DNA of 64,000 nucleotides from RBG-16-66-20 sp052386675 (GTDB taxonomy: Bacteria; Pseudomonadota; Gammaproteobacteria; Burkholderiales; SG8-39): contig JBQTJX010000039.1 in NCBI GenBank assembly GCA_052386675.1, positions 62,001-126,000 of the forward strand, in the 5' to 3' direction. The notes under the pieces were generated by a model, which saw only the letters and a list, made by a program, of their open reading frames with translations, had not been told where the DNA came from and ran no database searches. A program made the translations under genes and the position numbers. This document shows positions 25,066 through 33,448 of this stretch, piece after piece. Positions within the stretch are counted from its first letter, which is position 1, and each line of letters starts with the position of its first letter.

Positions 25066-26409
25066 ATGACATGGCAAGCAACCAGTTGGCTACGTGTTGG
25101 CGGCCTCGCTGTGTTTGGGCTTGCAGCCACACCATCCCTGGCAACCTGTGTGCAGGTATTCGATACGCCTCAGACCGTTTCGGCGTCGACTCCTGTTGCG
25201 GGGCCACGTGGTCCCGCCTCGACACCAGAGAACGCGCCGCCGCGATTGCCGGATCGGGCTGAGGGGGGCACCCGGACCCAGATCGCAGTGTCGGGTGAAC
25301 AACTGCAGATGCTCGCTCGAGCGATGGGTCGCCTTAAAGAGGTAGCTCTAATCGATCCGGATCTGTACGTATGCGAGTACTCAAGTCCCGCTGCGAGGGC
25401 GTTCCCAGCAATGGAGGGATTGCCGAATGGAGGAATACAGATCTCGACTGGAATGATGCGCGTAATCGGCGGAAACGAATCAATGGCTGCATCACTGCTT
25501 GGCCACGAGATCGCGCATATTCTGGAAGAGCACGGCGCGCTGAAAAGTCGCTTTCGCAGCGCGGCAGCTGCGGCAGCCAATCGCGCTGGGAGGGACGCGG
25601 AAAGAGCACAAGTCGGGGCGGGGCCGATTGTTACGCAGCAGGTCTTTGTTGTGGCTCAGCGTGCGTACAGCAGAGAGCTTGAACGAAGAGCAGATGACAT
25701 CGGTTACCGGCTGTACCGTTCGGCTGGATATGATCCCCGAGAGTCGACTCGGCTGATGGAAGCGATGCGGGAGTTGCAGAGCGGTGACGAGGTGCCGGCT
25801 TATTTGTCCACACACCCTGGCATGGACGAGCGAATCGTTCGGACGTTGGCCATTGCAAGAGATGACTCCGCTCGAGCGGATGCGGCCGATCGCTCCAGGG
25901 CTATCGAGAAGGAGAGCGCCGCGTTCCAGGTGGTTGTCGACGACCACATACGCAACGGGAAATGGCGCGAGGCAAGTGGCGTGGTGGCGGATTGGTTGAA
26001 GGCGCTGCCTGACAGCGGGCTTGGTTGGTACTACCGTGGGCAGCTGATGCGAAAATCAGTCAAGGGACGCACGGTGGCCTGGAGGGACTTTGCAAAAGCC
26101 GCGGAGCTGGATCCGAATCGCGCTGAGATCTGGAGCGCGCTGGTCGAGTCGCTCGTGATTGCAGGCTATCGACAAGAGGCGGCCGCATGTGTGGCGGCAA
26201 TGTCGGATATCGGGCATTCGACCGCTGAACTCAGGGAAGGGCTCTTTGAAGGCCGGCTCTTCGTGCACCGTAGCCGCTCCGCACCTTATAACCTGTGGTG
26301 GTCGCGCGAGCGCAGTGGAAGCCGGTTCATCACGAATGACCGGGCGCTGTTCGAACTTAGGGGGATGCGCGCGCAAGGTATTCCGCCAGAGTGGAAGCCA
26401 CCGGAGTAA
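25066..26409 (+). CDS. M48-family zinc metalloprotease with C-terminal TPR-like region
   Basis: A 447-residue exported protease. An N-terminal hydrophobic segment ending in SLATC looks like a signal peptide, possibly a lipoprotein one with the cysteine at the cleavage site. HEIAHILEEH gives the HExxH zinc site, and ELERRADDIGYRLYRSAGYDP with STHPGMDERI is the conserved M48 (BepA/LoiP-like) second half. Residues 295-400 form helical pairs (GWYYRGQLM, AAELDPNRAEIWSAL) of TPR type. BepA-like proteins degrade or repair misassembled outer-membrane proteins. The ATG at 25066 follows GGGGGAGGG; a GTG one codon earlier is possible. A copy on an island may alter phage receptors; that is speculative. 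Confidence 0.82.
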   Translation: MTWQATSWLRVGGLAVFGLAATPSLATCVQVFDTPQTVSASTPVAGPRGPASTPENAPPRLPDRAEGGTRTQIAVSGEQLQMLARAMGRLKEVALIDPDLYVCEYSSPAARAFPAMEGLPNGGIQISTGMMRVIGGNESMAASLLGHEIAHILEEHGALKSRFRSAAAAAANRAGRDAERAQVGAGPIVTQQVFVVAQRAYSRELERRADDIGYRLYRSAGYDPRESTRLMEAMRELQSGDEVPAYLSTHPGMDERIVRTLAIARDDSARADAADRSRAIEKESAAFQVVVDDHIRNGKWREASGVVADWLKALPDSGLGWYYRGQLMRKSVKGRTVAWRDFAKAAELDPNRAEIWSALVESLVIAGYRQEAAACVAAMSDIGHSTAELREGLFEGRLFVHRSRSAPYNLWWSRERSGSRFITNDRALFELRGMRAQGIPPEWKPPE

Positions 26410-26534
26410 CGCCTTGCAATCCGCGGCGGTAGTCCCTGCGATTCCGGGCAGATGTCCAAAAAGTGTTACGGATCAACCCCATATGCATCTCCTGCAGGGT
26501 AGTTACTGGCGGGGCATCCACCCCGCTCCCTGTC

Positions 26535-26873
26535 TTAGGCCGCCAGCCTGCCGTACTTCACCAGCCGCGCCCTGACGCCGGTCTGAGTGCGCTCATGCGC
26601 CGCCGCGATTCCGGCAAGACCTCGGCCCGCGTCAAAGGACGACAGGAGCTTGCGGTCCTCGTCTTCGGTCCAGGGTGCCCCGGCCTTAGCCGGCAGCGAG
26701 CCCCTGCGCCGGGCGGCCTTGTCCTGGCGCTCCAGCGCCTCGGTGGCGTGGTACAGCGCACGGACCACGTCCGCCCGCTGGTAGGGGCTGTCGGACGAGA
26801 ACACCTCCCCGGACTGGGGATCGACCCCGTTGGCGAGGGAACGAACGATGCTGAGCGATTGCCCTGCTTCCAT
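26535..26873 (-). CDS. mobile-element-associated protein with Myb/SANT-like C-terminus
   Basis: A 112-residue protein. Residues 1-50 (QSLSIVRSLANGVDPQSGEVF, VVRALYHATEALER) are helical; residues 65-110 (APWTEDEDRKLLSSFDAG to RLVKYGRL) read like a small SANT/Myb-type helical DNA-binding module. Similar proteins often lie beside RadC/ArdC genes on plasmids and integrative elements. GGAG lies eight bases before the ATG. It follows the short radC gene by 63 bases on the same strand. Function unknown. Confidence 0.65.
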   Translation of the reverse strand: MEAGQSLSIVRSLANGVDPQSGEVFSSDSPYQRADVVRALYHATEALERQDKAARRRGSLPAKAGAPWTEDEDRKLLSSFDAGRGLAGIAAAHERTQTGVRARLVKYGRLAA

Positions 26874-26936
26874 GATGAGTCTCCATAGGTTGTGGGAACT
26901 GCGTTGGACTGCGGTACTGCCTGGGGCGTGCGGGGG

Positions 26937-27386
26937 CTACAGGAGCCCCCGCTCGGCAAACGAAATGGAATGGCGACCAGCGACGATGAAGTGATCCAGC
27001 ACCCGGACCTCGACCAGCGCGAGTGCCTCGCGGAGGTTTCGCGTGAGGAGTTCGTCGGCCTGGCTGGGTTGCGCGACGCCGGAGGGGTGGTTGTGCGCAA
27101 AGATCACCGCGGCGGCATTGCACGCCAGTGCGGCCTTGACGATCTCGCGCGGGTACACGCTAGTCTGGGTCAACGTCCCCTGAGAAGCTTCCTCGAACCG
27201 GATAACCCGGTGCTGCGCGTCCAGCCACACGCACACGAAGACCTCGTGCTCCTTCTCCGCGATCGCAAGGCGCAGGTAGTCACGCACCGCGCCCGGAGAG
27301 GTGAGGGCGGAGCCGCTGCGTGCCCTGTTTTCCAGGATTTTCAGGGCACGGTCGATGACCTGCTGCTCGGTTTGAAGGTCCGTCAT
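26937..27386 (-). CDS. radC: short RadC-like JAB/MPN-domain protein
   Basis: A 149-residue protein that is only the MPN+ domain of RadC: E48 upstream, FAHNHPSG with H98 and H100, and D111 in SQADELL make the JAMM zinc site. The N-terminal helix-hairpin-helix part of chromosomal RadC (about 220 residues) is absent, as usual for copies on mobile elements. The start at 27386 overlaps the ardC stop (ATGA), so a longer frame into ardC is rejected. Despite the name no repair role is proven; these copies may act in plasmid or phage biology. Confidence 0.85.
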   Translation of the reverse strand: MTDLQTEQQVIDRALKILENRARSGSALTSPGAVRDYLRLAIAEKEHEVFVCVWLDAQHRVIRFEEASQGTLTQTSVYPREIVKAALACNAAAVIFAHNHPSGVAQPSQADELLTRNLREALALVEVRVLDHFIVAGRHSISFAERGLL

Positions 27387-28303
27387 AAGGCCCCCGCCTC
27401 TTCTGCGCTCCATGCCGCGTTCGAAGTGGCGGCGATCGGTGGGGTGCCGCAGACCGACTCGATGAAATCTGTGGCGTGTTGGGCTTTGGCGGCTGCAGCG
27501 AACACCGCGCGCTTGTCGCTCTTGAGGACCTGCAGCCAGTTGCCGATGTAGCTGGCGTGGCGCAGCTGCCCCTCGAGGTAGCAGCTGGCGCACAGGAACG
27601 CGCTGCCCATCTCGGCGATGAGCTCCTCCATGGCATAGGCCGCCTCCCCGAACCGGCGGCCGAGGTTCCTGTTCAGGCGCCCGGCATGGCCCGTCCAGTG
27701 GATCAACTCGTGCAGGGCGGTCGCGTAGTAGGTCGAAGCACTGGGGAAGTGCCCACGCTCCGGGAGCTGGATCCGGTCGTCAGGGACGCTGTAGTAAGCG
27801 TCCGACCCGCCATGCCGGATGGTCGCCCGCGACTCGATGAGGATCGATTCGGCGGCGGTGTGGGGGTTCCAGGCAGTCAACGCTTCTTTCACTGCAAGCC
27901 TGTCGGGCAGGCCATCGATCTGCTCGACGTTGAACACAGTGAATGTGCGCAGGAACGACACCACCTTGGCGTGCTTGTCGCTTTCGATCTGCTCGACGGT
28001 GGTGGAGTGGGGCAGGTCCACGAGCTTGTAGAACACGACCGTCGTGCCTGTCTCGCCTCGCCGGACCTGCGCTCCGATCTCGGCGGCCTGCCGGTAAGTC
28101 ATCCAGGCGCTGCGGCCGTACCCGCGGGCCTGGGCTTCGAGCGTGAGGAGGACCGCATTGATGCCGCGATAGCTCCTGCGGCTCACCGCGTTGATGGGGG
28201 TGGGATCGAAGTCGACCGTCCACGGGCGGATCCAGGGGGTGATCCCGGCCTCCAGAGCCGCGACAATTCGGTTGGTGACCTCGGCGTACAGGTCCCGGTG
28301 CAT
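27383..28303 (-). CDS. ardC: ArdC-like antirestriction protein / zinc metallopeptidase
   Basis: A 306-residue protein with the N-terminal single-strand-DNA-binding domain of ArdC and plasmid primases (residues 1-130, PWIRPWTVDFDPTPINAVSRRSYRGIN cut here for length at about 25-50) and a C-terminal peptidase domain with HELIHWTGH at 198-206 and the downstream glutamate in AMEELIAEMG. ArdC protects incoming DNA against restriction in some plasmids. The ATG at 28303 has GGAGGTAGCC before it. It is coupled to the short radC gene. Its role here is probably to protect the element after entry. Confidence 0.88.
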   Translation of the reverse strand: MHRDLYAEVTNRIVAALEAGITPWIRPWTVDFDPTPINAVSRRSYRGINAVLLTLEAQARGYGRSAWMTYRQAAEIGAQVRRGETGTTVVFYKLVDLPHSTTVEQIESDKHAKVVSFLRTFTVFNVEQIDGLPDRLAVKEALTAWNPHTAAESILIESRATIRHGGSDAYYSVPDDRIQLPERGHFPSASTYYATALHELIHWTGHAGRLNRNLGRRFGEAAYAMEELIAEMGSAFLCASCYLEGQLRHASYIGNWLQVLKSDKRAVFAAAAKAQHATDFIESVCGTPPIAATSNAAWSAEEAGAL

Positions 28304-28315
28304 GGCTACCTCCAG

Positions 28316-28354
28316 AAATGAGAAAGCCCCGGACGCGCGCAAGCACGCCGGGGC
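28316..28354 (-). terminator. candidate terminator between a membrane-protein gene and ardC
   Basis: GCCCCGG (28326-28332) and CCGGGGC (28348-28354) form a seven-base-pair GC stem that can extend into the loop, followed on the minus strand by TTTCTCATTTC. The T-rich tail is weak. It also lies directly before the ardC ribosome-binding site, so it may instead limit read-through. Confidence 0.45.
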
Positions 28355-28447
28355 ATGGAAAGGAAGGAAATCAGCGAAAGAGGGACTTGAAGCCGAGACG
28401 GATGACTTGGCGAGCCAGCTCCCCCGCCGCGGCCCAGAGGGCGATGT

Positions 28448-28735
28448 CTAGCGGGGCGGGCCCACGTTGACGTGGAACAGGCCGGGGTAGTACCTCCCCT
28501 CCCGGATGTATCCGAACACCCGCTTCGCCGCCGAGGTGGCCAGCGAGGTCAGGAGGCCGGCTACCGTCGCGGCCATCACCCCCGAGAAAGTGCCCCAGTG
28601 AATCGTGAGGACCAGGACCGACACGGCAATGTCGATCATCAGGTCTTGGCCCAGTAGCCGCAGCATCAGCTTCCGGGGGAGCTTCCACAGGATGAGCGCG
28701 ATTCCCAGAAAGACCATGATTCCCGTCTCGATCAT
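28448..28735 (-). CDS. small inner-membrane protein of mobile-element type
   Basis: A 95-residue protein with three hydrophobic stretches: IMVFLGIALILWKL (6-19), IDIAVSVLVLTIHWGTFSG (33-51) and MAATVAGLLTSLATSAAK (53-70), then a soluble tail (VFGYIREGRYYPGLFHVNVG). Small proteins of this layout are common beside ArdC-type genes in betaproteobacterial elements. It begins nine bases after the 76-residue protein gene upstream and ends 145 bases before ardC. Function unknown. Confidence 0.65.
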   Translation of the reverse strand: MIETGIMVFLGIALILWKLPRKLMLRLLGQDLMIDIAVSVLVLTIHWGTFSGVMAATVAGLLTSLATSAAKRVFGYIREGRYYPGLFHVNVGPPR

Positions 28736-28744
28736 GGTCTTCCT

Positions 28745-28975
28745 CTAGGCGTTTGGGCGGGCAGACCCCGGGCGGGCAAGCCCCTGAGCCAAACCGACGA
28801 CGTAGCGGGCGCCCAGGAGAGCCGTGAACGCGCCGCTCCTAGCTGCTCTTGCGACGGTGCGGGCACCGGCGCCGGCGACTTCAGCTATTCTCGCGGAGTG
28901 GCGAGCCGCGGCGTGGTCGACATTGAGTTTGGCGATCTCAAAACGCAATCGTTGCTCGGACGAGCGGGTGTCCAT
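28745..28975 (-). CDS. small helical protein of unknown function, 76 residues
   Basis: N-terminal helix rich in charged residues (RSSEQRLRFEIAKLNVDHAA) followed by an alanine-rich hydrophobic second half (FTALLGARYVVGLAQGLA) that could be a membrane helix. It ends nine bases before the small membrane protein gene, so the two are probably co-expressed. A GGAGACCTGGACC stretch precedes the start. Confidence 0.55.
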   Translation of the reverse strand: MDTRSSEQRLRFEIAKLNVDHAAARHSARIAEVAGAGARTVARAARSGAFTALLGARYVVGLAQGLARPGSARPNA

Positions 28976-29099
28976 GGTCCAGGTCTCCAGGTTGACGAGG
29001 CGAAGTTGCCTCCCAACAAGAGGACAGAGCGCGAGCTTGCGAGCGCAGCGGCCGAAAAAGAATGCTTTTTTCTACCGGACGGGACTCCGAATCCGAAGT

Positions 29100-29132
29100 G
29101 GGGGTGGGGTTTCGGAGGCCGGGGTGGGGTGG
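29100..29132 (+). other. G-rich block with four long G-tracts (possible G-quadruplex)
   Basis: Tracts of five, four, four and four G are arranged as G5-T-G4, an 11-base loop, G4-T-G4, in the 239-base spacer between divergent genes (28975 and 29215). The spacer also holds an A/T-rich block (29155-29175) that likely contains the promoter of the HNH gene. Whether the G-rich block folds is unknown. Confidence 0.4.
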
Positions 29133-29214
29133 ACCTGTCGTCCTGTCGTTCTCCAAAAAAATAAAAATATTTGCGAGATACACTGGCCCTTGCCGCGGCT
29201 AGAGGGGAGGGGGT

Positions 29215-30081
29215 ATGAGTAAGAGACTGGCAAGGGGCGCTGAGTCATACAAAAACGAAGAACGGCTATTTGGAGAAGCGGTCACGGCGGTTCAGGCAAG
29301 TGGCTTTCGGAGTGTGGTTCCGCGCAGGAGTGGGGCGGTGAAAATAATTGACGCCGAATCTGAGAACGGCGGGCGCGTAGCGTTTTGGCTAAAACTTGGA
29401 TGGACTGACGTGCCATATGCTGCGATTCAGTTTGGAATGTTTGCTGGTCCGGAGGGCAGTTCGAAGACCAACGCGGAATTTGTTGATTTCGTGAAGGAGC
29501 GAATTCGGAGTATCAAGGCACGAGGTGCGACACACGCGCTGCTCTTTCATCAAGGAGTTCTTGCGATAGCTCTGGCAATCGACGATGTGGCGGTCGCTTA
29601 CGAAGAGCAAATGCAGCAGTTTCCAACGACTGCTCGAAATACCAAGTCGCCAACGATGTGGTTCTTTGACCCACGTCCTTCTGCAAAACCAGAGCTCACC
29701 GCAATCGTAATGCGCCGCGCCATTCCACTCGAGGTGTTGGCCATGCGATCAGACGCAACGGCCGACGAGGCCGAAGCTCGCAGCCGTATGGCACAGGTGG
29801 AGGCCCGAATCGTGCAGGCTGCATTCCGGAACCGCGTAGGTGAACGATGTGGGTGGCGTTGTTCGGTGACCGGATCCGCCATTCGCCAGACGCTCGATGC
29901 CGCCCATTTGCCAGGAAGAGATTGGCGGAAGCATAACGAAGCCAGCGACGGGATACTGGTGCGCGCCGACATCCACCGCCTTATCGACGCAGGGTTGATC
30001 TCAATCGAGGGCGGCATTGTTCGCGTTCACGGGGATGCAAAGAGCGAATACGGGGCATTCGACGGAATCAACGTGAACTAG
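29215..30081 (+). CDS. HNH endonuclease-domain protein with unassigned N-terminal domain
   Basis: A 288-residue protein. The C-terminal third is an HNH_2-type nuclease: RVGERCGWRCSVTG, LDAAHLPGRDW and SDGILVRADIHRLIDAGL give the Cys/His-Asn-His sites. The first 190 residues form an alpha/beta domain (FRSVVPRRSGAVKIID, VPYAAIQFGMFAG, HALLFHQGVLAIALAID) that I do not recognise and that may recognise DNA or a ligand. The ATG at 29215 follows GAGGGGAGGGGGT. The EVE-HNH gene starts 50 bases after its stop on the same strand, so they probably work together or at least share a promoter. Confidence 0.75.
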   Translation: MSKRLARGAESYKNEERLFGEAVTAVQASGFRSVVPRRSGAVKIIDAESENGGRVAFWLKLGWTDVPYAAIQFGMFAGPEGSSKTNAEFVDFVKERIRSIKARGATHALLFHQGVLAIALAIDDVAVAYEEQMQQFPTTARNTKSPTMWFFDPRPSAKPELTAIVMRRAIPLEVLAMRSDATADEAEARSRMAQVEARIVQAAFRNRVGERCGWRCSVTGSAIRQTLDAAHLPGRDWRKHNEASDGILVRADIHRLIDAGLISIEGGIVRVHGDAKSEYGAFDGINVN

Positions 30082-30131
30082 CCGGCAGGTGTCTAGGCAC
30101 CTGTGCATCTTCAGCGCGAAGGGGAGGGCGA

Positions 30132-30920
30132 ATGGATGCTTATCTGCTTACCTGGAATCCCGATCGTTTCGATAGTTGGGAAGACTTGTCGTGGATCCTG
30201 AAGAACCCGCAGAGTCGCTGGAGTTGTGGATCTCGGAACACATTGCCGAGGGGAAGCCGAGTGTTCTTGCTCCGGCAAGGATCGGATCCCCGCGGAATCG
30301 TTGCTTCCGGGTATACGACGCGCGGCGTCCATCCTGACGACCACTGGGACCCGGAGCGCCGGAGAAAAGGCGTCAAGGCAAACTACGTTCAGGTGAAGTT
30401 TGACGTCGTCTTGGGCCCTGATCCGGAAGCCGTGCTTCCCGTCACCAGATTGCGGTCCGGGAAACTGAAAACTGTTCACTGGCGGACGCAAATGTCGGGT
30501 ATTCAGATACCGCCACCGGCGGTCGCGGAATTGGAGCGCGCTTGGAAGAATGTTGCGCGGGCGGAGCGCCTTTACGCCACTGCCCGACAGATCCAGGCCG
30601 TCGAGAATACGCTTACGGAAGAACGGACCTATGTCCGGAGTCGCGATCGTGGACTTCGCCAGCGGGCAATCGTGGATGCAGAAGGCATTTGCGAGGCCTG
30701 CGACTTCAGCTTTGGCAGCTTCCTCGATGGGCTTGGGCAGCGGGCTCTGCAGGTGCATCACCGACGCCAATTGAGCGCCACTGACCGGCCGCGAATCACG
30801 GGCCTGCGGGACCTGGCGGTGGTGTGCGCGAACTGCCACGCTATGATCCATGCCGACCCGAAGCGCGCCATGCCGGTCAGGACGCTGCGCGCGAAGCTTC
30901 GCCGATACAGCCGAAGATGA
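30132..30920 (+). CDS. EVE-domain / HNH endonuclease fusion (predicted modified-DNA restriction enzyme)
   Basis: A 262-residue protein. Residues 1-120 resemble an EVE/PUA-like domain (AYLLTWNPDRFDSW, GSRVFLLRQGSDPRGIVASG), a fold that reads modified cytosines. The C-terminus is an HNH nuclease with C187 and C190 (CEAC), H209 and H210 (VHH), and C232, C235, H236 and H240 (VVCANCHAMIH). EVE-HNH proteins are thought to cut DNA carrying 5-methyl- or hydroxymethyl-cytosine, such as modified phage genomes. It is followed by a clear terminator. Confidence 0.8.
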   Translation: MDAYLLTWNPDRFDSWEDLSWILKNPQSRWSCGSRNTLPRGSRVFLLRQGSDPRGIVASGYTTRGVHPDDHWDPERRRKGVKANYVQVKFDVVLGPDPEAVLPVTRLRSGKLKTVHWRTQMSGIQIPPPAVAELERAWKNVARAERLYATARQIQAVENTLTEERTYVRSRDRGLRQRAIVDAEGICEACDFSFGSFLDGLGQRALQVHHRRQLSATDRPRITGLRDLAVVCANCHAMIHADPKRAMPVRTLRAKLRRYSRR

Positions 30921-30922
30921 GG

Positions 30923-30950
30923 GGCCGCCCGATAGGCGGCCTTCTCTTAT
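30923..30950 (+). terminator. rho-independent terminator after the EVE-HNH gene
   Basis: GGCCGCC and GGCGGCC form a perfect seven-base-pair stem with a five-base loop, directly followed by TTCTCTTAT. It begins two bases after the stop codon. The minus-strand primase gene ends about 90 bases on; the stem could also stop transcription from that side but lacks a T-run there. Confidence 0.75.
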
Positions 30951-31035
30951 ATGGGTCCGTCGTTCGTCATGTGGATGATTCTAAAAGCTTTTCCGGTCCA
31001 ATGGTCCGATAGGGCATCAGTGTCCTGTCCGTTGT

Positions 31036-33129
31036 TTAGACAGATTTTTTGTCCGATGGCTCGGGTCGTCGCGATGCGATCGGATCATCGGGAACCAGCC
31101 GCTTCTTGTCGACGAAAAGCTTCCCCTCCTTGACCCACTTCTTCAGCAACTCGCGAAGCTGGACCTTGCCAATTTTCAACGCACCCGTTTCTCCGCCGAA
31201 CGTGTCTTCAAACTTGGTGCGCGTGTACGTCGCTCCAGCTCTGGCCTCGACGCGAATTCGGTCCCGAACACGTTGCAGCAGGGCGTCCTCAGTGCCCGCT
31301 CTTTGCTTCGACAGATCGGCGGGCGCGAGCAGCCCCTCCTCGCCGCGGCGCAATAGCACACCGACCCCTGGTGGTCCGTAGTTGTTCTTCACTACGGTGG
31401 CGGTCAGATAGAGCCGCTTCTCGTCTGAACGAATCGCGTACTCCTGCATCTCCTTGTCGCTTAAGTACGAGAGATTCAACTGCCACCGGACGCCGTCGCT
31501 GAACGCGCTGGAGCCGCGCTGGGAACCTTGGCCCTGGTCGCCACCGCTCATGCTGCCTTTGTTCGCGTGGTGCGCTACGAGGAGGTTTGCGCCAGTGCGG
31601 CGCACGACCAACTCGAGTACTTCGATAAAGCGCGTCGTGTCCTGTGCCGTGTTCTCATCGCCGCCCCGGAAACGCGAGCCAGGGTCGATCACGATCAGCT
31701 TGATGTCAGGGATCTCGCGAACTGCGAGAAGCAACCGCTCGGCGTAGTTAGTAGGCGTCACCTCGCGCGAGACGCGGTCCGCGCTCGTCATAAGATTGTC
31801 CCGCCCGACCATGGACTTAAGGTGCAGGTTTGCCTTCAGTCTGGGAAAGAACTCTGCGTCCAGGTCGGAGCGCCTGCTGAACTGCTGCGTTATGTTGTGC
31901 AGTCGACGATGAATTTCATCCTCATCGTCCTCGGCGAAAAGGCAGAGGACCCCGCCCGGCTCGTCGATTTCCAATCCGAGGAAGGGCTCCCCGGTAGCGA
32001 CACTGACGGCCAGCTGAAGCAGGAATTGGCTCTTGCCCGTGCCCCCCGGCGCGATCAGCGCGCCCACCTTTCCACGCGGCAGGCACTCTTTCAGAAGCCA
32101 TCTGCGCGGCGGCGGCGGGTTGGCTATGAATCGCTCGACTCGCGCATCAGCGATCGGGAAAAGCTCGATGACCTCGCCGCCCTGGGCAGCTGGTTGCGAG
32201 GCAGGGTGTTTGCGGAGATGCGTCTGTTGCATGCTCGCGCAGGTAGACACGACTTTTTCATCATCCAGAGGGGGCGTGTTCCGTGAGTTCCAGCCTCGGG
32301 CGAGGGCGGTGACTTCGTCCAAGCCGAGGCCTTTCGCAAAGTATCGACCGGCGAGTTGGACGAGATGCTGCGTTCGCTGCCCATCCGAGAAGGAACGCCC
32401 GATCACGTCGCCTGGGTCTTCGCCAGTTCGGGTCCCAGGAACGGTCGCCGGTGCTGATACAGACGCGTCTGGGACTGCTATCAGCCGCTGCAGCTCGGCG
32501 ATCATGTACGGTACTCGGACATCAGCCGCCTTTGCTGGCGGCTCGGCCAGTCGGACGGTGAATGGTTCTGACTTCTGGTGAACGAATCCGGGCAACCGCA
32601 GCACGCGGGGTAGGTCGACTACTGCGGTGTCTCCATTGAAGCGAGCCGCCAGGCCGGCTTGAAGTGCGCGGAATGCCTCCGGCGGGCAGTCCGAAACGAG
32701 CCAGTAGGCGTGCCATTTTGCGGGGCTGGACTCCACGACGATTTGTGGCGGTGTATCGGCGTCGACAACCGGCGCAAGGGGCGCGCCGTCGAGGTCGACG
32801 AACACGGCTCGAACTCGAACGACGTTAGCAGCTGTGCGGCAGGTTTTTGCGCCCTTGTGCACCAGCCCGTCGCCAGCATTGACCATGACGAAGATCCCCG
32901 CCCCGTTCGCATTGAGGTGCGCAAGCTCCGCGGCATGATCCTCAAGGCGCCCATGCAGGACACGGGCGAGGCCAGGCTTCTTGGCATTATCCGCGTCGGG
33001 GAACGTCTGGAAGGTGACATCCTCGCCTGGAGCGATGAGGTCTAGGAAGCGCTGTGCTTCGTGAAGGTCGACCGGTGGCAGTGCCACGCCAATCGCGCTC
33101 GCGGGCTTATTTCCCATCCTTGCCCCCAT
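31036..33129 (-). CDS. RepB-type primase / RepA-like AAA helicase fusion protein
   Basis: A 697-residue replication-type protein. Residues 20-200 look like the RepB primase domain: FVDLDG with D112 and D114 and VVDLPRVLRLPGFVH. Residues 340-560 are a RecA-like hexameric helicase domain: Walker A GGTGKS at 362-367, FAEDDEDEIHRRL near 398-410, Walker B IKLIVIDPG, and LLVAHHANKG. The last 80 residues form a winged-helix-like tail. Elements with this protein can prime and unwind their own DNA. An ATG at 33117 is also possible as start. It overlaps the excisionase-like gene, with which it shares an operon. Confidence 0.82.
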   Translation of the reverse strand: MGARMGNKPASAIGVALPPVDLHEAQRFLDLIAPGEDVTFQTFPDADNAKKPGLARVLHGRLEDHAAELAHLNANGAGIFVMVNAGDGLVHKGAKTCRTAANVVRVRAVFVDLDGAPLAPVVDADTPPQIVVESSPAKWHAYWLVSDCPPEAFRALQAGLAARFNGDTAVVDLPRVLRLPGFVHQKSEPFTVRLAEPPAKAADVRVPYMIAELQRLIAVPDASVSAPATVPGTRTGEDPGDVIGRSFSDGQRTQHLVQLAGRYFAKGLGLDEVTALARGWNSRNTPPLDDEKVVSTCASMQQTHLRKHPASQPAAQGGEVIELFPIADARVERFIANPPPPRRWLLKECLPRGKVGALIAPGGTGKSQFLLQLAVSVATGEPFLGLEIDEPGGVLCLFAEDDEDEIHRRLHNITQQFSRRSDLDAEFFPRLKANLHLKSMVGRDNLMTSADRVSREVTPTNYAERLLLAVREIPDIKLIVIDPGSRFRGGDENTAQDTTRFIEVLELVVRRTGANLLVAHHANKGSMSGGDQGQGSQRGSSAFSDGVRWQLNLSYLSDKEMQEYAIRSDEKRLYLTATVVKNNYGPPGVGVLLRRGEEGLLAPADLSKQRAGTEDALLQRVRDRIRVEARAGATYTRTKFEDTFGGETGALKIGKVQLRELLKKWVKEGKLFVDKKRLVPDDPIASRRPEPSDKKSV

Positions 33130-33316
33130 TTGAACGCACCCACTCGAAGAACTGAGCCTCGTCGATCAGGACGCGGCGACCGGCTCGTTTGACGACTCGG
33201 TCGAATCCGTTCGTTTTCTCATTGAAGATCAGATGACGCAAGCCGCCCTTCGGTGGCCATGGGTGGTAGTCGTTCCATTTCGTCGCTGGGATGAGGCGAG
33301 CCGTATCTGTTGTCAT
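33107..33316 (-). CDS. excisionase/AlpA-like small DNA-binding protein
   Basis: A 69-residue protein. GGLRHLIFNEKTNGFDRVVKRAG, cut at 20 here as LRHLIFNEKTNGFDRVVKR, and VLIDEAQFFEWVRSNGG fit the winged-helix excisionase pattern (helix, strand, a basic wing, then a final helix after VLIDE). The ATG at 33316 is preferred to the frame start at 33448, whose first 44 residues look unfolded. It lies between integrase and primase genes on the same strand and overlaps the latter, the usual site for a recombination directionality factor. Confidence 0.72.
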   Translation of the reverse strand: MTTDTARLIPATKWNDYHPWPPKGGLRHLIFNEKTNGFDRVVKRAGRRVLIDEAQFFEWVRSNGGKDGK

Positions 33317-33448
33317 GGTGCTGCTCCGTCTGTAGTCGATTGGTGCCGATTGCGTAGTGCTGCTCGAGGGGTAGGCTGGCGGTCCGCGTGGCCGCGGGTC
33401 CAGCGGCGGGCCTCGCCCTGGATGAAAGGATTGGAAGGGGAGGGTCAC

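Noticed and set aside
27476..28321. 281-codon plus-strand frame opposite ardC
   Set aside because: ardC has a zinc site, a domain match and a strong ribosome-binding site; the opposite frame shows none.
28371..28447. C-terminal peptide ending GFKSLFR after the small membrane protein
   Set aside because: It looks amphipathic, but no ATG, GTG or TTG start lies after the preceding stop; the longer frame is a shadow of the membrane protein gene.
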